Below are positions 12,193 to 24,648 of a DNA stretch of 64,000 bases, one piece after another (position 1 is the first letter of the stretch; each line of letters opens with the position of its first letter). Origin of the DNA: Tamarix chinensis (taxonomy: Eukaryota > Streptophyta > Magnoliopsida > Caryophyllales > Tamaricaceae). A program made the position numbers and the translations under genes. The notes under the pieces are model-generated. The model ran no database searches. It was given only the letters and a program-made list of their open reading frames with translations, and had not been told where the DNA came from. The DNA lies in the NCBI GenBank assembly GCA_030549775.1, contig CM060173.1, forward strand, positions 8,158,501-8,222,500. Reading direction: 5' to 3'.

Positions 12193-13952
12193 GTAAATAG
12201 GAAATTTGTGAAAGCACAAACAACAATCAATGCACAAATTGCCATCATAATTGAATAGTTAGATAACCCTCTTCTATGATGAGTTATCATGAACTTTGAG
12301 AGCTTTAAAGAAAACATCAAACTTTAAGCCTCATACAGCTAAATGGATTTTGAAAAGTAAATGATGCAACTTTATTCTTTAAAAATACTTAATCAATGAG
12401 AGTTTACTAATACAAAGAATCTAGGAATGTGTTCAAAGATCTCATGACATTTACCATAGGCAATTAGATTCCCAAATTATCAATTGTATCATCAATAAAT
12501 TCAAACATTAAAATTAATACAATGAACATATTAATTTCTCATTTAATAGAAACTATTCGGTAGCAAAACAATTGACCATATAAAAGTCACTATCATGGTA
12601 AAGAATCTATTATTTCTTTAGGAATAGTAAAATTCTAGTCTTAAAATTTTCAATTAACAAAATTCTCAAGATTCAAGCAAACCAAAGACATTAGCCGATT
12701 TCACAAATAGATTAAATATTTTCAAATAAAGATGATAAGCAAAGTCATAGATAAATCATTATGTTGTCCAATATAAGCAACTTAAGTTCTTAGATTAAAT
12801 ATATAATTTACTTTTAGAAAATATTTATCAATATTAAAATAAAAGTATGTAGAGAATTTATACCACATTGGCAACATAAAGTAGTAATCAGAATATTATC
12901 TCAAACATGGCATAAATATTTTTTTGTTTCATGTCAAGGCCTTGTTTGCAAACCAATAGTTTCTTATAGGAAAATGGAGACTTTTTCCGAATATGGCTAG
13001 GTAGTCAATGTCCCCTCAAAGTTGTAAAATGTCAGTTATCCACTTTAAGAACTCACTTTTAAATTGCTGGAAAAATAATTAGTACATGAGGGAATTAGAC
13101 AATTAATAAATTATCTAGGCATTGTTGATTGGTTGTGATGTTTTTTATTTACTTTTATTTACTTTCAGAATATTGGTTGCAGAAATAGGAAAGAATCAAA
13201 CCTAGACAAAGATGTGTTGTGTCAAAAAATTTAAGATTTCACTAATATCAAATTATGAGATTTTGCAACATTGCGTCAGGATATTCCACTATCCTATAAA
13301 CAAATTAGGTCTAACTATGATGTAAATGTTTAAAGTCATTTGCTCTCCAAGGATTTACACTTCCTCTATACTCGTTTACTCAAGGCCAAAGGAATGAATA
13401 GTAGTGAAAAGAGTTGAAGTAACTAAATAAAGAAATTAGGTCCCAAAAAGATATTAAATTGAATTAAGTCACTCAAATCCAAACCCAAATAATGTGAGAC
13501 TTTGTTTTTTGTAGTTACGTAATAAATACATTTTTAGCAATATCCTAAGATGTTTACTAGAAGTATACTTATATGGTTTATTTTAAATTGTTATATGTTT
13601 ATGGTAGTAATTTATTCATATATTGTAGTATATAATTTTATCTACATATAGTTATATTTTTCTAAATTAGTATGTCTTTAGTTCCATATAATAGTATTTT
13701 AAAACATTATCTTGGACTATATTTGTCTTTCATCTAAATATACATTCATGTGCAACAGGGTCGGCCTTGACTTTGAAAAGGATAAAGATGATAAATATAG
13801 TCTATACACATACATATTCTAATAAATGAAATAAATATAAACTGATCTGATTAATTTTTTTAGGATACATGATTTAAGATTTTTTTGATGTACTAGTAAA
13901 AAATTTATGATGCGTCTTATGAGCATACATGTAGAATCATGTGCAACACATA
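12193..13952. other. Gene-free AT-rich DNA
   Basis: No supportable gene. It may contain more of the copia relic upstream of its RNase H, but I could not recognise reverse transcriptase motifs. Confidence 0.35.
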
Positions 13953-14253
13953 TAGGGCTGTAAATATGCCGAGCCAAGTTGAGCCAAATACCCCCAGGTT
14001 TGGATTCGGCTTGTTTAACTAAACGAAAGAGCCGAGCTTAACTTTTAACGAACAGAACCGAACCAAACTCACTAACTAAAGTTACAAAATAAACCGAGCA
14101 TCACTTTTTTTTTTTAGTTCGGCTTGACTTGTTTAATAAACAAATCCAAAAGTGAGGTTCGGGCTCGACACATTTAACTAAATGAATTAGTCGAATCTAG
14201 TTTTTAATTAGTTAAGCCGAATAATAAACTAACTCAGCTCATTTATAGATCTA
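13953..14253. mobile_element. hAT-like MITE (about 300 bp)
   Basis: The left end TAGGGCTGTAAATATGCCGA and the reverse complement of the right end (TAGATCTATAAATGAGCTGA) form imperfect terminal inverted repeats. The body is built of 'gccgagc', 'ttcggctt' and 'gagcc' phrases typical of a common plant hAT-derived repeat. Flanking 8-mers aacacata and aatatatg match at 5 of 8 positions, all differences being transitions. 8-bp duplications are the hAT hallmark. No coding capacity. Confidence 0.45.
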
Positions 14254-15479
14254 AATATATGTGTAATTTAGGTACAATGCAAGTGCAATACAAGAATAAT
14301 TCACATTTAAAATACACGATCATAAACTAGTATATATAATATTTCATAAAAATTAGGGCTCAATTATTGTCTCAAACAATTACATAATCTACCTACACTA
14401 AAGGATCAACCCTTATTTGTATATGTCAGACAATCATGTAGAGCCAAATCCCTCCACTTAAACAGTGTTAATTAAAAAATTTCAAACTTTAATCGGCCTT
14501 CAAACAGGTTATGCACAATATTATATGGATATGAAAACAGAAATAAAAAAATAAAAAGTAATTTTTTTAATTTATAAAATGTATTTATCTATATTCTATC
14601 GAAATAAAGACACAATAACAAATGCGTAGAAATACTTTCAGAATATAAACTATATTTTAAAGAAATAAAGACGCAAAAACAAATACGAAGAAATACTTTC
14701 GGAATACAAACGGCAGCTTAAACAATTTTTTCGTGCATTAGTAGTTGTTCGAACTTCGTTCATGGACGGCTCGCTCAATTCAAAATGTATACGTTAATTG
14801 AACTTGGCTCAAAAGAGCCATCTCCATTTAATTAATAATAGTAATAATAAACATTTTGGCTTATTAGAATTTCTTCCTTTCTTATGAAATAACAAATTGG
14901 TGTACTCATAGTTAGGGTATGTTTTTAATTTATATTTATAATTTATTATATTATATTATATCAATAGAGTTTTAATAATAATAAAAATATAAAATTAATC
15001 ATGATAATTATAAAAAAATTATGGTAACTATAACAATACTAATACTATTAATAAAAAAATAATAATTACAACAATAATAATGATAATAATAATAATAATA
15101 TATTAAAAAAATTCAATCAGATTATATTACATTAATAATAATAAGCTTTAAAGAGTATAGCCTTAATTGTCAAACTTCTTCCTAAAAAATATTAATGTAG
15201 TTTTACTATCCGAAAGCAAACATTTACTTTTAAGCAGATATTTACATTTTTAGGAATAGATACTATAGCATATGAAATAAGTTGTATTATAGATTTAAAT
15301 ATTTCTAATTACAAGGTGGAAAGAAGGAGGTGGGTGGAAAATACATAAATATATCGGTGGAGAACGAGAAAATTCGGTTATCACCTATCGATAATTAATA
15401 TATTGCGATATAGTCCCCCACCGCTATCAAGTTGATTAGTTCTCCAGACCCAACTGAAGTCTGCCGTCTCATTTACCAT
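14254..15479. other. Gene-free DNA upstream of the F-box gene
   Basis: AT-rich, with near-duplicate blocks at 14,570-14,640 and 14,650-14,710 ('aaataaagac(a/g)ca...aaata') and an 'aataataat'-rich stretch at 15,000-15,120. The last 150 bp (from 15,320) are less AT-rich and probably contain the promoter; a TATA-like 'ataaatatat' lies near 15,343, but I cannot place the start site. Confidence 0.4.
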
Positions 15480-15599
15480 TTCACTGCAACAGCTAGCATT
15501 TCCCATTCTTTCCTCTTCTAACACGCTTTTCTTACTATTGAGTTCTTCAAATTTCGACGAGCAGAGAAGATTTGTGACTCGTGGTTCAATTCAATCTCG
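15480..15599 (+). other. Candidate 5'-UTR exon of the F-box gene
   Basis: A C/T-rich leader-like segment ends in CTCG followed by GTATGC (donor at 15,600). The next good acceptor before the start codon is TTCCTTATTAG, with the exon resuming at 16,497, 34 bp ahead of the ATG. This implies a leader intron of about 900 bp. The exon start is a guess; an RNA read across 15,599/16,497 would settle it. Confidence 0.45.
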
Positions 15600-16530
15600 G
15601 TATGCTCCGATTCCTCTCATTTCAGTTGATTTTATTAATCATACTTATAAACATTCCGAATGTTCATATTTCCCCGTCTTTAGTGTATCAAATGCAAATG
15701 CTGATTTTCGATCTTATATATGTATATCGATCTAATCTGTTCAATTCTGCAACGATTGTTAGTAAAAAGTTACGGATAATGCTGTTATATGTTTCAACAG
15801 AAAGGTGAATATATGAAACTCTGATTAAGACGAAACTAAAGATACTTGTTTCCCTGGATTATTAGGGTTGTGTAGGGTTGGGTGTGATTTGATGAATAAT
15901 TATCGATGATTCCGGGTCCGAACGGAAGCCAATCTGAACCCAAGGATCAAATGAGGGTTCACATTGAGTTTCTGTGTGATACACATCACCGTAGCCTCAC
16001 GTCCTGAAGACGCTTGACCCGGCGCAGGAAACTAAAGCCTACAGGATCATGTCACTCAACTGAGTTCATACTGGTTTTCTTTGCTTGGTTTTAATTACCA
16101 TGGTTTAGTCATATATTATTATTTGAGTAATAATGAAAGATGATTGATGATGTGCTGAATCATCATTCTGTTACGATGACTTATTGCTGCTAGTTGCTGT
16201 TGTTTGTTTCTGCGGACGCTACCAGGGTTATGTTAGAATTTCCTCCATAAGTAAGCATCAATGGTGAATGAAGAATGCAGACTAGACTACATTACCTGAA
16301 ATACTTCCTTCTGCCTCTAAGTCTATGTCCCTCGTTTCGCATATTCTGGAGTTAATTCACTCACAAAGTGAAGCCACTATCCTTGACCCCAACATTCTGA
16401 TGATGATTTTGCTTATTTATTTCGGCAATTTTTTTAAATAAATAAAAAAATCATTATCTGTTTTTATAATTTGTCTTGATGGGTTTTCCTTATTAGGGAT
16501 TGCTGGTGAAAAGAACTTGACATTTCATTT

Positions 16531-18050
16531 ATGGATGATGAATCTGCTCAAGATTTACTCAGTGATTTGCCCTTGAGCATTATTGAACTCATTCTTTCAT
16601 TGTTGCCGTTGAGGGATGCTGTTAGAACCAGCATTTTATCGACCAAGTGGAGGTACAGATGGGCTAGTGTTCCCTATCTTTCCATTGATGATAAGTGTGT
16701 TACTTTTTCAACCGACAAGGCGGTCGTTGAAAACAACCTCGTCAAGTTTATCACCCGTGTTCTTCTACTCCACAATGGACCAATTCACCGGTTCAAGCTC
16801 TGTACATCATACTTACAAAGCTTCCCAGATATTGACCAGTGGATACTTTTTTTATCTAGAAATGATATCAGGGAGTTGACTATTGAATTGGGAGAAAGCT
16901 ATTGGTTCAGGGTACCTTCCTGCTTGTTTTCTTGTAGAAAGTTGACATATTTGCAGCTGCTTCGTTGTGAGTTGGATCCACCTCCTACGTTTAAAGGGTT
17001 CTTATGTTTAAGGACCCTTGATCTTCAAGAGGTCTCTGTGGCTTCTGAGGTGCTTGAAAGTCTTATTGCCAATTGTCCCCTTCTTGAGAGCTTGATGCTG
17101 TCGTACTTTGATGGTTTCGACCTTTGCATCTCTGCCCTGAATCTCAAGTACTTGTGCCTTGAAGGTGAATTTAGAGAAGTATATATTGACAATTCACCGC
17201 TTTTGAAAGTCATTGATATGTTTTTATACATGAGTGAGGACACTGCTGAACTCTTGGAGCAAAGCCCGAGCTGCAATCTTGCCAAATTTCTGGGTGGCGT
17301 ACCTCTTCTTGAGAGGCTTGTTGGACGTGTCTATTTTACAAAGGTAACATGGAAAACCCTTTATCGCACTGTAGTTTTTACTATATCCCCTAATACTTTG
17401 CCTATATTTATTTGGTTTTAGGATTCTTGAATATATTGTGCTTTACAGAGCTTGATTCATTATACCCTTGAATTTGTTGTGCAGTATTTGAGCATAGGCA
17501 TTGACCGCTGGAAACCACTGACCTACAAAAATCTAAAGATCATAGAATTATATCAGATGAACCTTGAAGACATGAAAGAAATCACGGTCCTTCTTCGCCT
17601 GATCATAAATTCCCCCAATCTGGAGGAGCTTCAAATATCGGTGAGTGACAAAAAATTGATACGTTAGATTATTTCATCCGACTGATTGTTTAATCATTTT
17701 ATTTCGTACCATTGTATTCATATTGTGGCTGTTGTTGTCTTCCTCCCATTACATAGGGTTCTGCAAATTCTATAGCCTTATTTGAAACACCGGATTTGGA
17801 TTTTTGGGAGGCAGAATTCCCATCCGATTGCACATTCAAGAATCTCAAACAGGTGAAGATGACAGAAATCTCTGGTGTGCCACATGAGATGGAACTAATC
17901 AAATTTTTGCTTGGAAATTCGCCGGCTCTTGAGTTCATGTGCATAACGCCTTGCATATATGTTACTGATGGAAAATTAGACATGTTAATAGCATTGCTCA
18001 GATTTCGCCGCTCTTCTTCGCGTGCTGAAATTTTATTTTATCAAGATTAA
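16531..18050 (+). CDS. F-box/FBD/LRR-repeat protein (At1g13570 type)
   Basis: Three coding exons, 16531-17343, 17485-17640 and 17757-18050, all joined in phase 0 with GT-AG introns of 141 and 116 bp, encode 420 residues, the usual length for this subfamily. The start is the first ATG after the leader intron. Residues about 8-52 are a clear F-box (LSDLPLSIIELILSLLPLRDAVRTSILSTKWRYRW). Residues about 100-320 are irregular leucine-rich repeats (SRKLTYLQLLRCEL, LRTLDLQEV, PLLESLML). The C-terminal 75 residues are an FBD domain (LKQVKMTEISGVPHEMELIKFLLGNSPALEFM...LIALLRFRRSSSRAEI). Family knowledge: the F-box binds SKP1/ASK in an SCF ubiquitin ligase and the LRR/FBD region selects targets; the target here is unknown. 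Downstream it faces the receptor-kinase gene tail to tail. No disabling change is seen. Retaining the first intron would add VTWKTLYRTVVF... and an early stop at 17,421. Confidence 0.93.
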
Positions 18051-18712
18051 ATCATTTGTGTAAATATGTTATTATTATTATTATAGCAACAGAAAATGTT
18101 ACAGATCCAAGGAATGCATTAACTGCTTTATTTTTGTAAATCACACGCTAGCATCTTGGCGTTGTGCTCCTGTCTTCTGATTACTTGTGAAAGTTACCAT
18201 TAGAAAACGTTACCGATCCAAGTAAAATTGAAAGCCTCAGGTTTCACGGAAGCAGGTAAGTTGTGCAAACAAATTGATTCTCAGGGGAATTATCGGTAAT
18301 GTTCTGACAATTGCGAGTAGATGTAGGCAGTTTAAAGCTACGAGGACTGCACATTCCTATCCAGAAATAGAGTGGCGTAACGAACTAGCTTAGCTTATAG
18401 AAAGATACCTTGGCTATCTATTGCTGTAGGATTACTTAAAATTTCCTCTACACGCTTACAAATACAAGAACGCCAAAAGATAATTTTTAGTTATTACAAT
18501 CTCAATGAACACGTCCAGAAGGATACTCCCCTGGATTGGATAAATCTCGTCCGAATCAGCTCCTCAAATCTGGCCTTTTACAATCCCCCAGATCCAAAAG
18601 CTCCCATACCATGACGACTCAGCAAATCGAGGTGCTGATCTTGCAACTATTATGTCCCAAGCTCTCAATCTTTGCAAGTTTTTCCCGTTTTAGATTGTAG
18701 TATATCCTATTG
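18051..18712. other. Intergenic region between two convergent genes
   Basis: 662 bp shared by the 3' ends of the F-box gene (from the left) and the receptor-kinase gene (from the right). No reading frame or repeat stands out, and no single poly(A) signal can be assigned with confidence. Confidence 0.5.
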
Positions 18713-21700
18713 TCATCTGGGTCCAGAGAGCTCCATCGCTTGAACAAGCAATGAAGAATCATCTGTAAGATCGGAATACCGCTCTGAGGAAGAAAATTCG
18801 TTTGCCCTGGACCGTGTTGATTCAGCTTTCTGAGAAGCTTCCCATTTCTCAGCTAGGCCATCACCTTCTAGCATCCTGACAACTTCAGACATTTTAGGTC
18901 TATGGCTTGGAAGGTATTGAGTGCACAAAAGTGCCACTTGAACCATTTCTTCAAGTTCTATTCTATCATAGTTGTTCTTCAAGTCCTTGTCAACCAGCAA
19001 TTCCAGCTTCTTCTCCTGATGAATCTTCTTCACCTGCATATGCAGTGGCGAATCAGACCAGGTCCCTAATATTGGTTAAAAATAATGTAAAACTCTCACA
19101 TCAGTATAAAAGTAAATTTGTGTTCATGCATACCCAGTCAAGCATAGCCCCTTTCTGGTTTGCAGCTTTTCCAAATTCGAGCGCTCTTTGTCCAGTGATC
19201 AGTTCAAGTAGGAGTATCCCAAATCCAAAAACATCAGTTTTCTCAGAAGACTGGCCCGTAGAGAGATACTCTGGAGCTATATGCCCCACTGTGCCCCTAA
19301 CTGCTGTTGTGACATGTGAATCCTGATGATCCAGAAGTTTCGCCAATCCAAAATCTCCCACCACTGCCTCACAATAATCATCTAGTAGTATATTTGCAGC
19401 CTTGACATCTCTATGGATAATCTTTGGGTCGCATTGTTCATGCAAGTACAGCAAGCCTCGGGCAGCTCCTAATGATATTCTTTTTCTGGTTCCCCAATCC
19501 AGTGCAGGCTTTGCTGTAGGAGGAGGAATGCAAACAGACATTATTAGCATTCGCTGCATAGAAAATGATGGACGACACACGGATAATAAAATAATTAAGA
19601 GCAAATATATGCACCTTTGAGGCGAGAAGCGACACTGCCGTTGGACATATAAGGGTAGACCAAAAGCCTCTCCGTTGTTGTCATGCAAAATCCGTATAGA
19701 CGCAAGAGGTTCCGATGTACGGCCAGGCTGATCATCTCAACTTCAGTCTGGAACTGAATTTCACCGCCGACTGCGTTTCCGTCATTTAACCTTTTCACAG
19801 CTACGACAGTCCCATCCCCGAGGTACCCTTTGTATACAATACCAAAACCACCTTTTCCCAGGATATTTTTGCTAGTGAAGTTGTGCGTAGCTATCTGAAG
19901 TTCCCTGAATGAAAACCTCCTCAAGTTTCCGAGGCAGACGTGTTGATGATGTTGTTCTGAAATGAGAAGAACAGATTTCAGGTGACATGAAATCCAATTC
20001 TAAGTATGCTGTCATCAGATTTTGTCTTAAAACTAAACAGACCGTTCATATCGAAGAATATCTGCCGGTGGTGCCATCTTCTCCACCATAGAAGGAATCC
20101 AAACACGAAAATCAGCAGGCAAATACATGCTAGACTTGTACCCAATGCTATGGCAAGTCCGTGTCTTTTAGGTCTTGCGGATGGTTGAGAACCTTGTGTG
20201 TCACAGACAACATTTAGGTCAGAAGAGAGTTATCATCATGGTGTCCAAAACTATCCAAATATAGTGACGCTTAACTGAATTTCAAAAACTAATAAATAAA
20301 TAAATAAACAAGAATTAACGTAATCGTAGCTTACCCTGAGTGGTATTTGGGTTGAAAGACAGGGGCAAAGGCGCCGTTCCATAACAGTCTTTCTCGGTGC
20401 CGGTGGCACAAATTAGAGAATTACCAACAATACTGAGAGAGAGATTTTTTATTTAAAAAATAATAATAATGAGAGATTATGATAGGATAAATTAGCAGGG
20501 AAACTTCTTTGTCACCTCAAATAAAGAGTTTCAAAAACAAAGGAAAAGACAAAGGACATTTAAGGGGACTGGTGCTTACCTAAATGTTTTGGCCTGGAAC
20601 CTTGGTACTGGACCACTGAGATTATTGTTAGACAAATCCCTGGTGCATGAAACAAAAATTTCAGACAGCCCTCATTCAGGCACAAATCTTAGTCTGAAGG
20701 ATGATTATTGTTTTTCCTTCTTTTGAACAACAGGAAAGGGGCCGAAAGAAAACTTACAAGAACGTGAGCTGAGTCATGTTGGCCATGGAAGCAGGAATGG
20801 AGCCTGTGAGACTGTTGTTGTTTAATCTCCTGCTCCAAATAAAGCAACATTAATTTTTCTCAAAAAGAAAAAAGAAGCAACATTAACGATCATCAGTAAA
20901 ACTGTGATGAAGATAGTATTGCAAGTAGTTTTAATTGCCCTTACAAAATCCATGTAAATAAATAAAAAATAGGACTTACAGGTACTGGAGGTTGTCAATG
21001 TGAGATAAAGAAGTAGGTATTCTTCCAGTGAACCGATTATTTGAAAGATCTAACTTTTGAAGCTTTGAAAGCCTTCCTATCTCAACAGGAATTGACCCTG
21101 TGATGTTATTGTCTTCCAAGAGCCTTCACCAATCAATTGACAGAATGAGTATAATTCATTATTTCATTCATGGATCGCGAGAGTATCGTTAATTTCTGCA
21201 CCTAATTTAATGACAGTACTACTTACAGTGTCTGAAGATTTGTCAAATTTCCAATGCTACGCGAAAGGGTACCGGATATATTCTGGCTGGGAATTCCTCT
21301 GCATGCATACCAACAGCATTAAATTCAGTTCAAATTCAACAAAAAATTCTGAATCTCCTTATATTATAAAAAAAATTAGCCTCTTGTGTCATTGTTATGT
21401 TGCAGCACGGAATAATAATACTAGCTATCATAATAGTGGTAGAACTTACAGAGCAATGACAAATTTATTGTCTGGAGTGCAAGTAACCATAGCCCAGCTA
21501 CAAGCATCCACTGAAAAGCTATCCCAGTTAAGAACACCATGTGGATCCGTCAATGAATTCTTGATATCCATTAGAGCTTGAACTGAAGAGAGAAAAACCA
21601 AACAAATTGGAGGAGTTCAAATATGCAAAAAATCAACCAATCACGTAAAAGCAAAAGCAAAAGCAAAAATCCACTTCCCAGTTTCGTTAATGATCCCAAA

Positions 21701-21841
21701 TATTTGATTAAACGATGATATGAACAGAATTCAAAATACTTTCTTACCTTCATAATTAACCCCTTTGGATGTTAAGAGACCATTAGCAGCACTCCAGAAG
21801 CAGAGCAAAGCAAGCAAACACAACTGAATAACACCCTCCAT
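18713..21841 (-). CDS. NIK: NSP-interacting-kinase-type LRR receptor-like kinase (LRR-RLK II)
   Basis: Eleven exons on the minus strand: 21841-21748, 21582-21450, 21298-21227, 21123-20980, 20829-20758, 20639-20580, 20432-20335, 20192-20043, 19956-19615, 19513-19134 and 19033-18713. All have GT-AG borders and the phases agree, giving 621 residues; NIK proteins are about 630. Order: signal peptide 1-21, LRRN domain with CX6C (C59, C66), five LRRs about 76-190 in exons of 72, 144, 72 and 60 nt, a second Cys pair (C200, C208), a transmembrane helix about 236-261 and the kinase. Kinase landmarks are GKGGFG 308-313, Lys329, HRD 422-424, DFG 442-444, and activation-loop Thr457, Thr458 and Thr463, matching the NIK1 Thr468/469/474 series. 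The tail ends in LSGPR, typical of the clade. Family knowledge: plasma-membrane coreceptor kinase; NIK1 acts in antiviral translational control. Which NIK paralogue this is cannot be told. It appears fully intact. Confidence 0.95.
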
Positions 21842-23490
21842 TAAGAAATTTCTCCAAACAGTTGGCGACCCAGATGAACAGAAAGTCAGTTCCTTCTTGA
21901 AGAGGAAGATGGTAGGGGCAAATTGAACGATTCAATACACAAAATAACTGAACTGGGTACTTCAATTTTTGTGAAAATATTCACATCCCTAAACCCAAGA
22001 AAAGGATAGGAGTATTATTATTTGTCCATCTCATGCTTTGCTTCTTTCCACCATTCTATGCGGGTGTGGGGGCACAATATCTGACATAATATGTCAGGCT
22101 TCCCTCCTCTCTTCTTTCTACTCCAGGAGAAGGAGAAAGAATGAGTCTTTTTAGTTGTGGGGTTCAAAGAAAAGAGGTAGTGATAGTAGCATGCCTGCCA
22201 CTGGTTTAGTAAAAGCAAAGGGCGGAGAAAAGGAATATTACTAGTAAACCCAATTCTAGAAAATAGCAAAAGGCCGAGGGGGGGGGGGGAGAGGGGAGAA
22301 AAAGTAGAAATTGCCTCAATCATACATTTGGATTTAAAAAAAAATTATGAGCCAGCCGCGTATAAATAGTTTCTATTCTTTATTCTGTATGGAGTTCACA
22401 CAGAGAGGTAGGGAATGATAAAGATTAATGTGCATATTATAACCTAGTAAGCACTGTTTGATCGTGCTGTATTATAAGTTGGGTCCTAAAAAATTGGTCC
22501 GACTTAAAATAAGGAAAGAACTTTAATTTGATCCATCAGAAATTTTATTTGATGAAATCTTAAAAATTGTAAGCTTAAAAACTTATTCAATCTTACAAAA
22601 TATCATACAAATGTTTAATATTATCTAAAAAGTTATAAGCCTAAAATATATCCTACCTAATCTTATATCCGACTAATATTCGATTCATTATATTAAAAAA
22701 AGTACTAAATTTAAATGTTTTAATGAAATAATATTTTTTAATTTAATAATATTTTTTAATATTACTTTAATTTTTTGTTTCCTTCATTCACAATAACTAC
22801 CCAAAGTAATAAATTTTCATCTTTACTAGGAACATGCATTAACACGAGGGTATGCACTATTGCAAATGCAGACAAACAACCATAAAATTAAATCATAAAA
22901 GATTAAAACACTACTTCAAAATTAAAAAAGAAAGAAATAAAATATAAATAAAGTAAAACCAATACTTACAAAAATTAGATACCTTAAAATAAGACAATCA
23001 GACATCTACAAATACAATCCTACCGCAAATTTTCATAATTTTCCAACTCAATACATAGCTTCCAACATCAAAAACCAAAACAAGCAAGTTTAAAATAATT
23101 CAATTTGATTACATTTTAAAATGAAAAAAATGACACGAGTAAGATTTAAATCCAAAATGATTTGAATTCAATTAAAACTTAATTAAGAAAATAAAATAAT
23201 ACGAACTTATCTAACCACGTTCCAAATTCAAAATAAAAATATAATATTTTAAATTTATTCTAATTTAATATTATATAATTTCAATATAATCTGAAATGAT
23301 AAAATAATTAGAAATTATTCAATATAAAATAATTTAAATTCAATTCAATCTTAAAATATAATAATAGTTTATCTAAAATTAAATAATTCGAATATTTGTG
23401 CGACCCAACCTAATAATGCAATTAGACCAAGTACTTCTTCCCTTTTTTGTGGACCATGAAGATTTGTTGTCAGTAATCCATGGATTTCGC
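21842..23490. other. Upstream region of the receptor-kinase gene and AT-rich DNA
   Basis: 21,842 to about 22,100 probably holds the 5' leader and promoter of the minus-strand gene. A run of 12 G lies at 22,278-22,289. A TATAAATA at 22,361 points the other way (+ strand), with no gene after it. From 22,430 the DNA is AT-rich and repetitive ('aataattcgaat', 'taatataatttcaatataa') with no supportable gene up to the CACTA element. Confidence 0.45.
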
Positions 23491-23524
23491 CACTACAGGA
23501 AATACGGCATATATAGACGTTTAA

Positions 23525-23705
23525 TTAGGGACGGTTTATGGTACCGTCGCTTGCGAAAAAAAACCGTTAAAATTAGCGACGGTTGTAAACCGTCGGTATG
23601 TTAGCGACGGTTTTAAACCGTCGATAAATTAGTGACCGTTTGTATTTTAGCGACGGTTTTAAACCGTAGGTATATTAGCGACAGTTTTAAACCGTCAGTA
23701 TAATT
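23525..23705. repeat. Left subterminal repeats of the CACTA element
   Basis: About six copies of a motif centred on ACGGTTTTAAACCGT, preceded by 'tagcg' and followed by 'cg(g/a)tat'. In CACTA elements such subterminal motifs bind the DNA-binding transposase product. Confidence 0.88.
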
Positions 23706-23739
23706 TTAACCCAAAACCTAATCCGCCCGATTGAAAATT

Positions 23740-23990
23740 TCAACTACCCTCCCCCCGTGTACGTTATTCCCTCCCCATTCTTCTCGGCTGCTATGTATCT
23801 TCCCACACCTATCTTCTTCCACCCCTGTTCCCATTTTCCTTCTTCCTTGCTCCGGTGAATAGTGAAATGCATGATGTCGTCCTTCTTCAGTCGCCGCCGC
23901 GCATCGGCGTTCCTTCTTCCGTTGCCGCCGCGTGTTCGCCCTTCCTTCTCCTGTCGCCGCTCTGCTTCATCCGTTCTTCTCCCTTGTAAG
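23740..23990 (+). other. GC-rich, exon-like leader inside the CACTA element
   Basis: C/T- and GCC-rich DNA unlike its AT-rich surroundings, ending in TTGTAAG followed by GTAAGC, a strong donor at 23,991. It looks like a 5'-UTR or first exon, either captured with the gene fragment or belonging to the transposon. An ATG at 23,868 opens a 41-codon frame that ends at the donor; no domain is recognised. Confidence 0.4.
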
Positions 23991-24648
23991 GTAAGCTCGA
24001 GGACCTACATTCTACTTTCCTACTGCAGTTAATTATTTAACAATTGCTGTTAATTATTTAACGATTGTTATTACTATTGTTATAAGTGGATACATTCTCT
24101 AGAACTGTCATGACATTCAGGAGCAATTGATGACTCTGAAAGCATTCTATCATTTCTGCTCAGTTCTCTATTTTAGTGCCTTTTGCTATATGTATGGTTG
24201 TCAATGCATCCTCTAGTGTTTATATAATTTGGAGGAAGCAGTAGCTTTTTGGGCAGTGTTGTCTTCAAATCTTAAATCTCTTTTTAATCTATGGAGGGAG
24301 CACCAGCTTCCCTGGTAAATAGGTAGTCATGTGGAAGTACTATGGTATTTCATCATTCTTTTCTATTTCGTATTTAATATTTATCTGAAGCCAAGAGAAC
24401 CACAGAGTGTATGATACCCTCTACTACAAATGGCACTTTATGATTTTTGCTCCTCATTTCCTTGTTTCAGTGCCTAGTCCTAGGATTAATGAATATCTTT
24501 GTAAGCATGCACATGCTCAAACCAGATACCTGCTTCTTTCGTATTTATGCAGACTTGTTAATCATTCACCTACCATGCTTGTTGAAATTTAATGCTATCC
24601 TTTTATCTGTAGCTCCTATGATAGCCTGACTGACGGAAGCTTTCTTAT

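Noticed and set aside
15538..15808. Two overlapping frames in the leader region of the F-box gene
   Set aside because: They lack similarity and run through the probable leader-intron donor at 15,600.
18907..19620. Plus-strand frames of 139 and 72 codons over the kinase gene
   Set aside because: Shadows of NIK exons 9-11 on the opposite strand.
20980..21123. 144-nt LRR exon as evidence of intron loss
   Set aside because: It is two 72-nt LRR modules, but I believe related LRR-RLK II genes also have an exon of this size, so it may be ancestral.
21783..21965. Minus-strand frame with an upstream ATG near the receptor-kinase start
   Set aside because: Out of frame with the signal peptide; the ATG at 21,841 gives the family-typical start and fits the exon phases.
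22361..22368. TATAAATA as a promoter
   Set aside because: Points to the + strand, where no gene follows before the CACTA element; the receptor-kinase gene is on the other strand.
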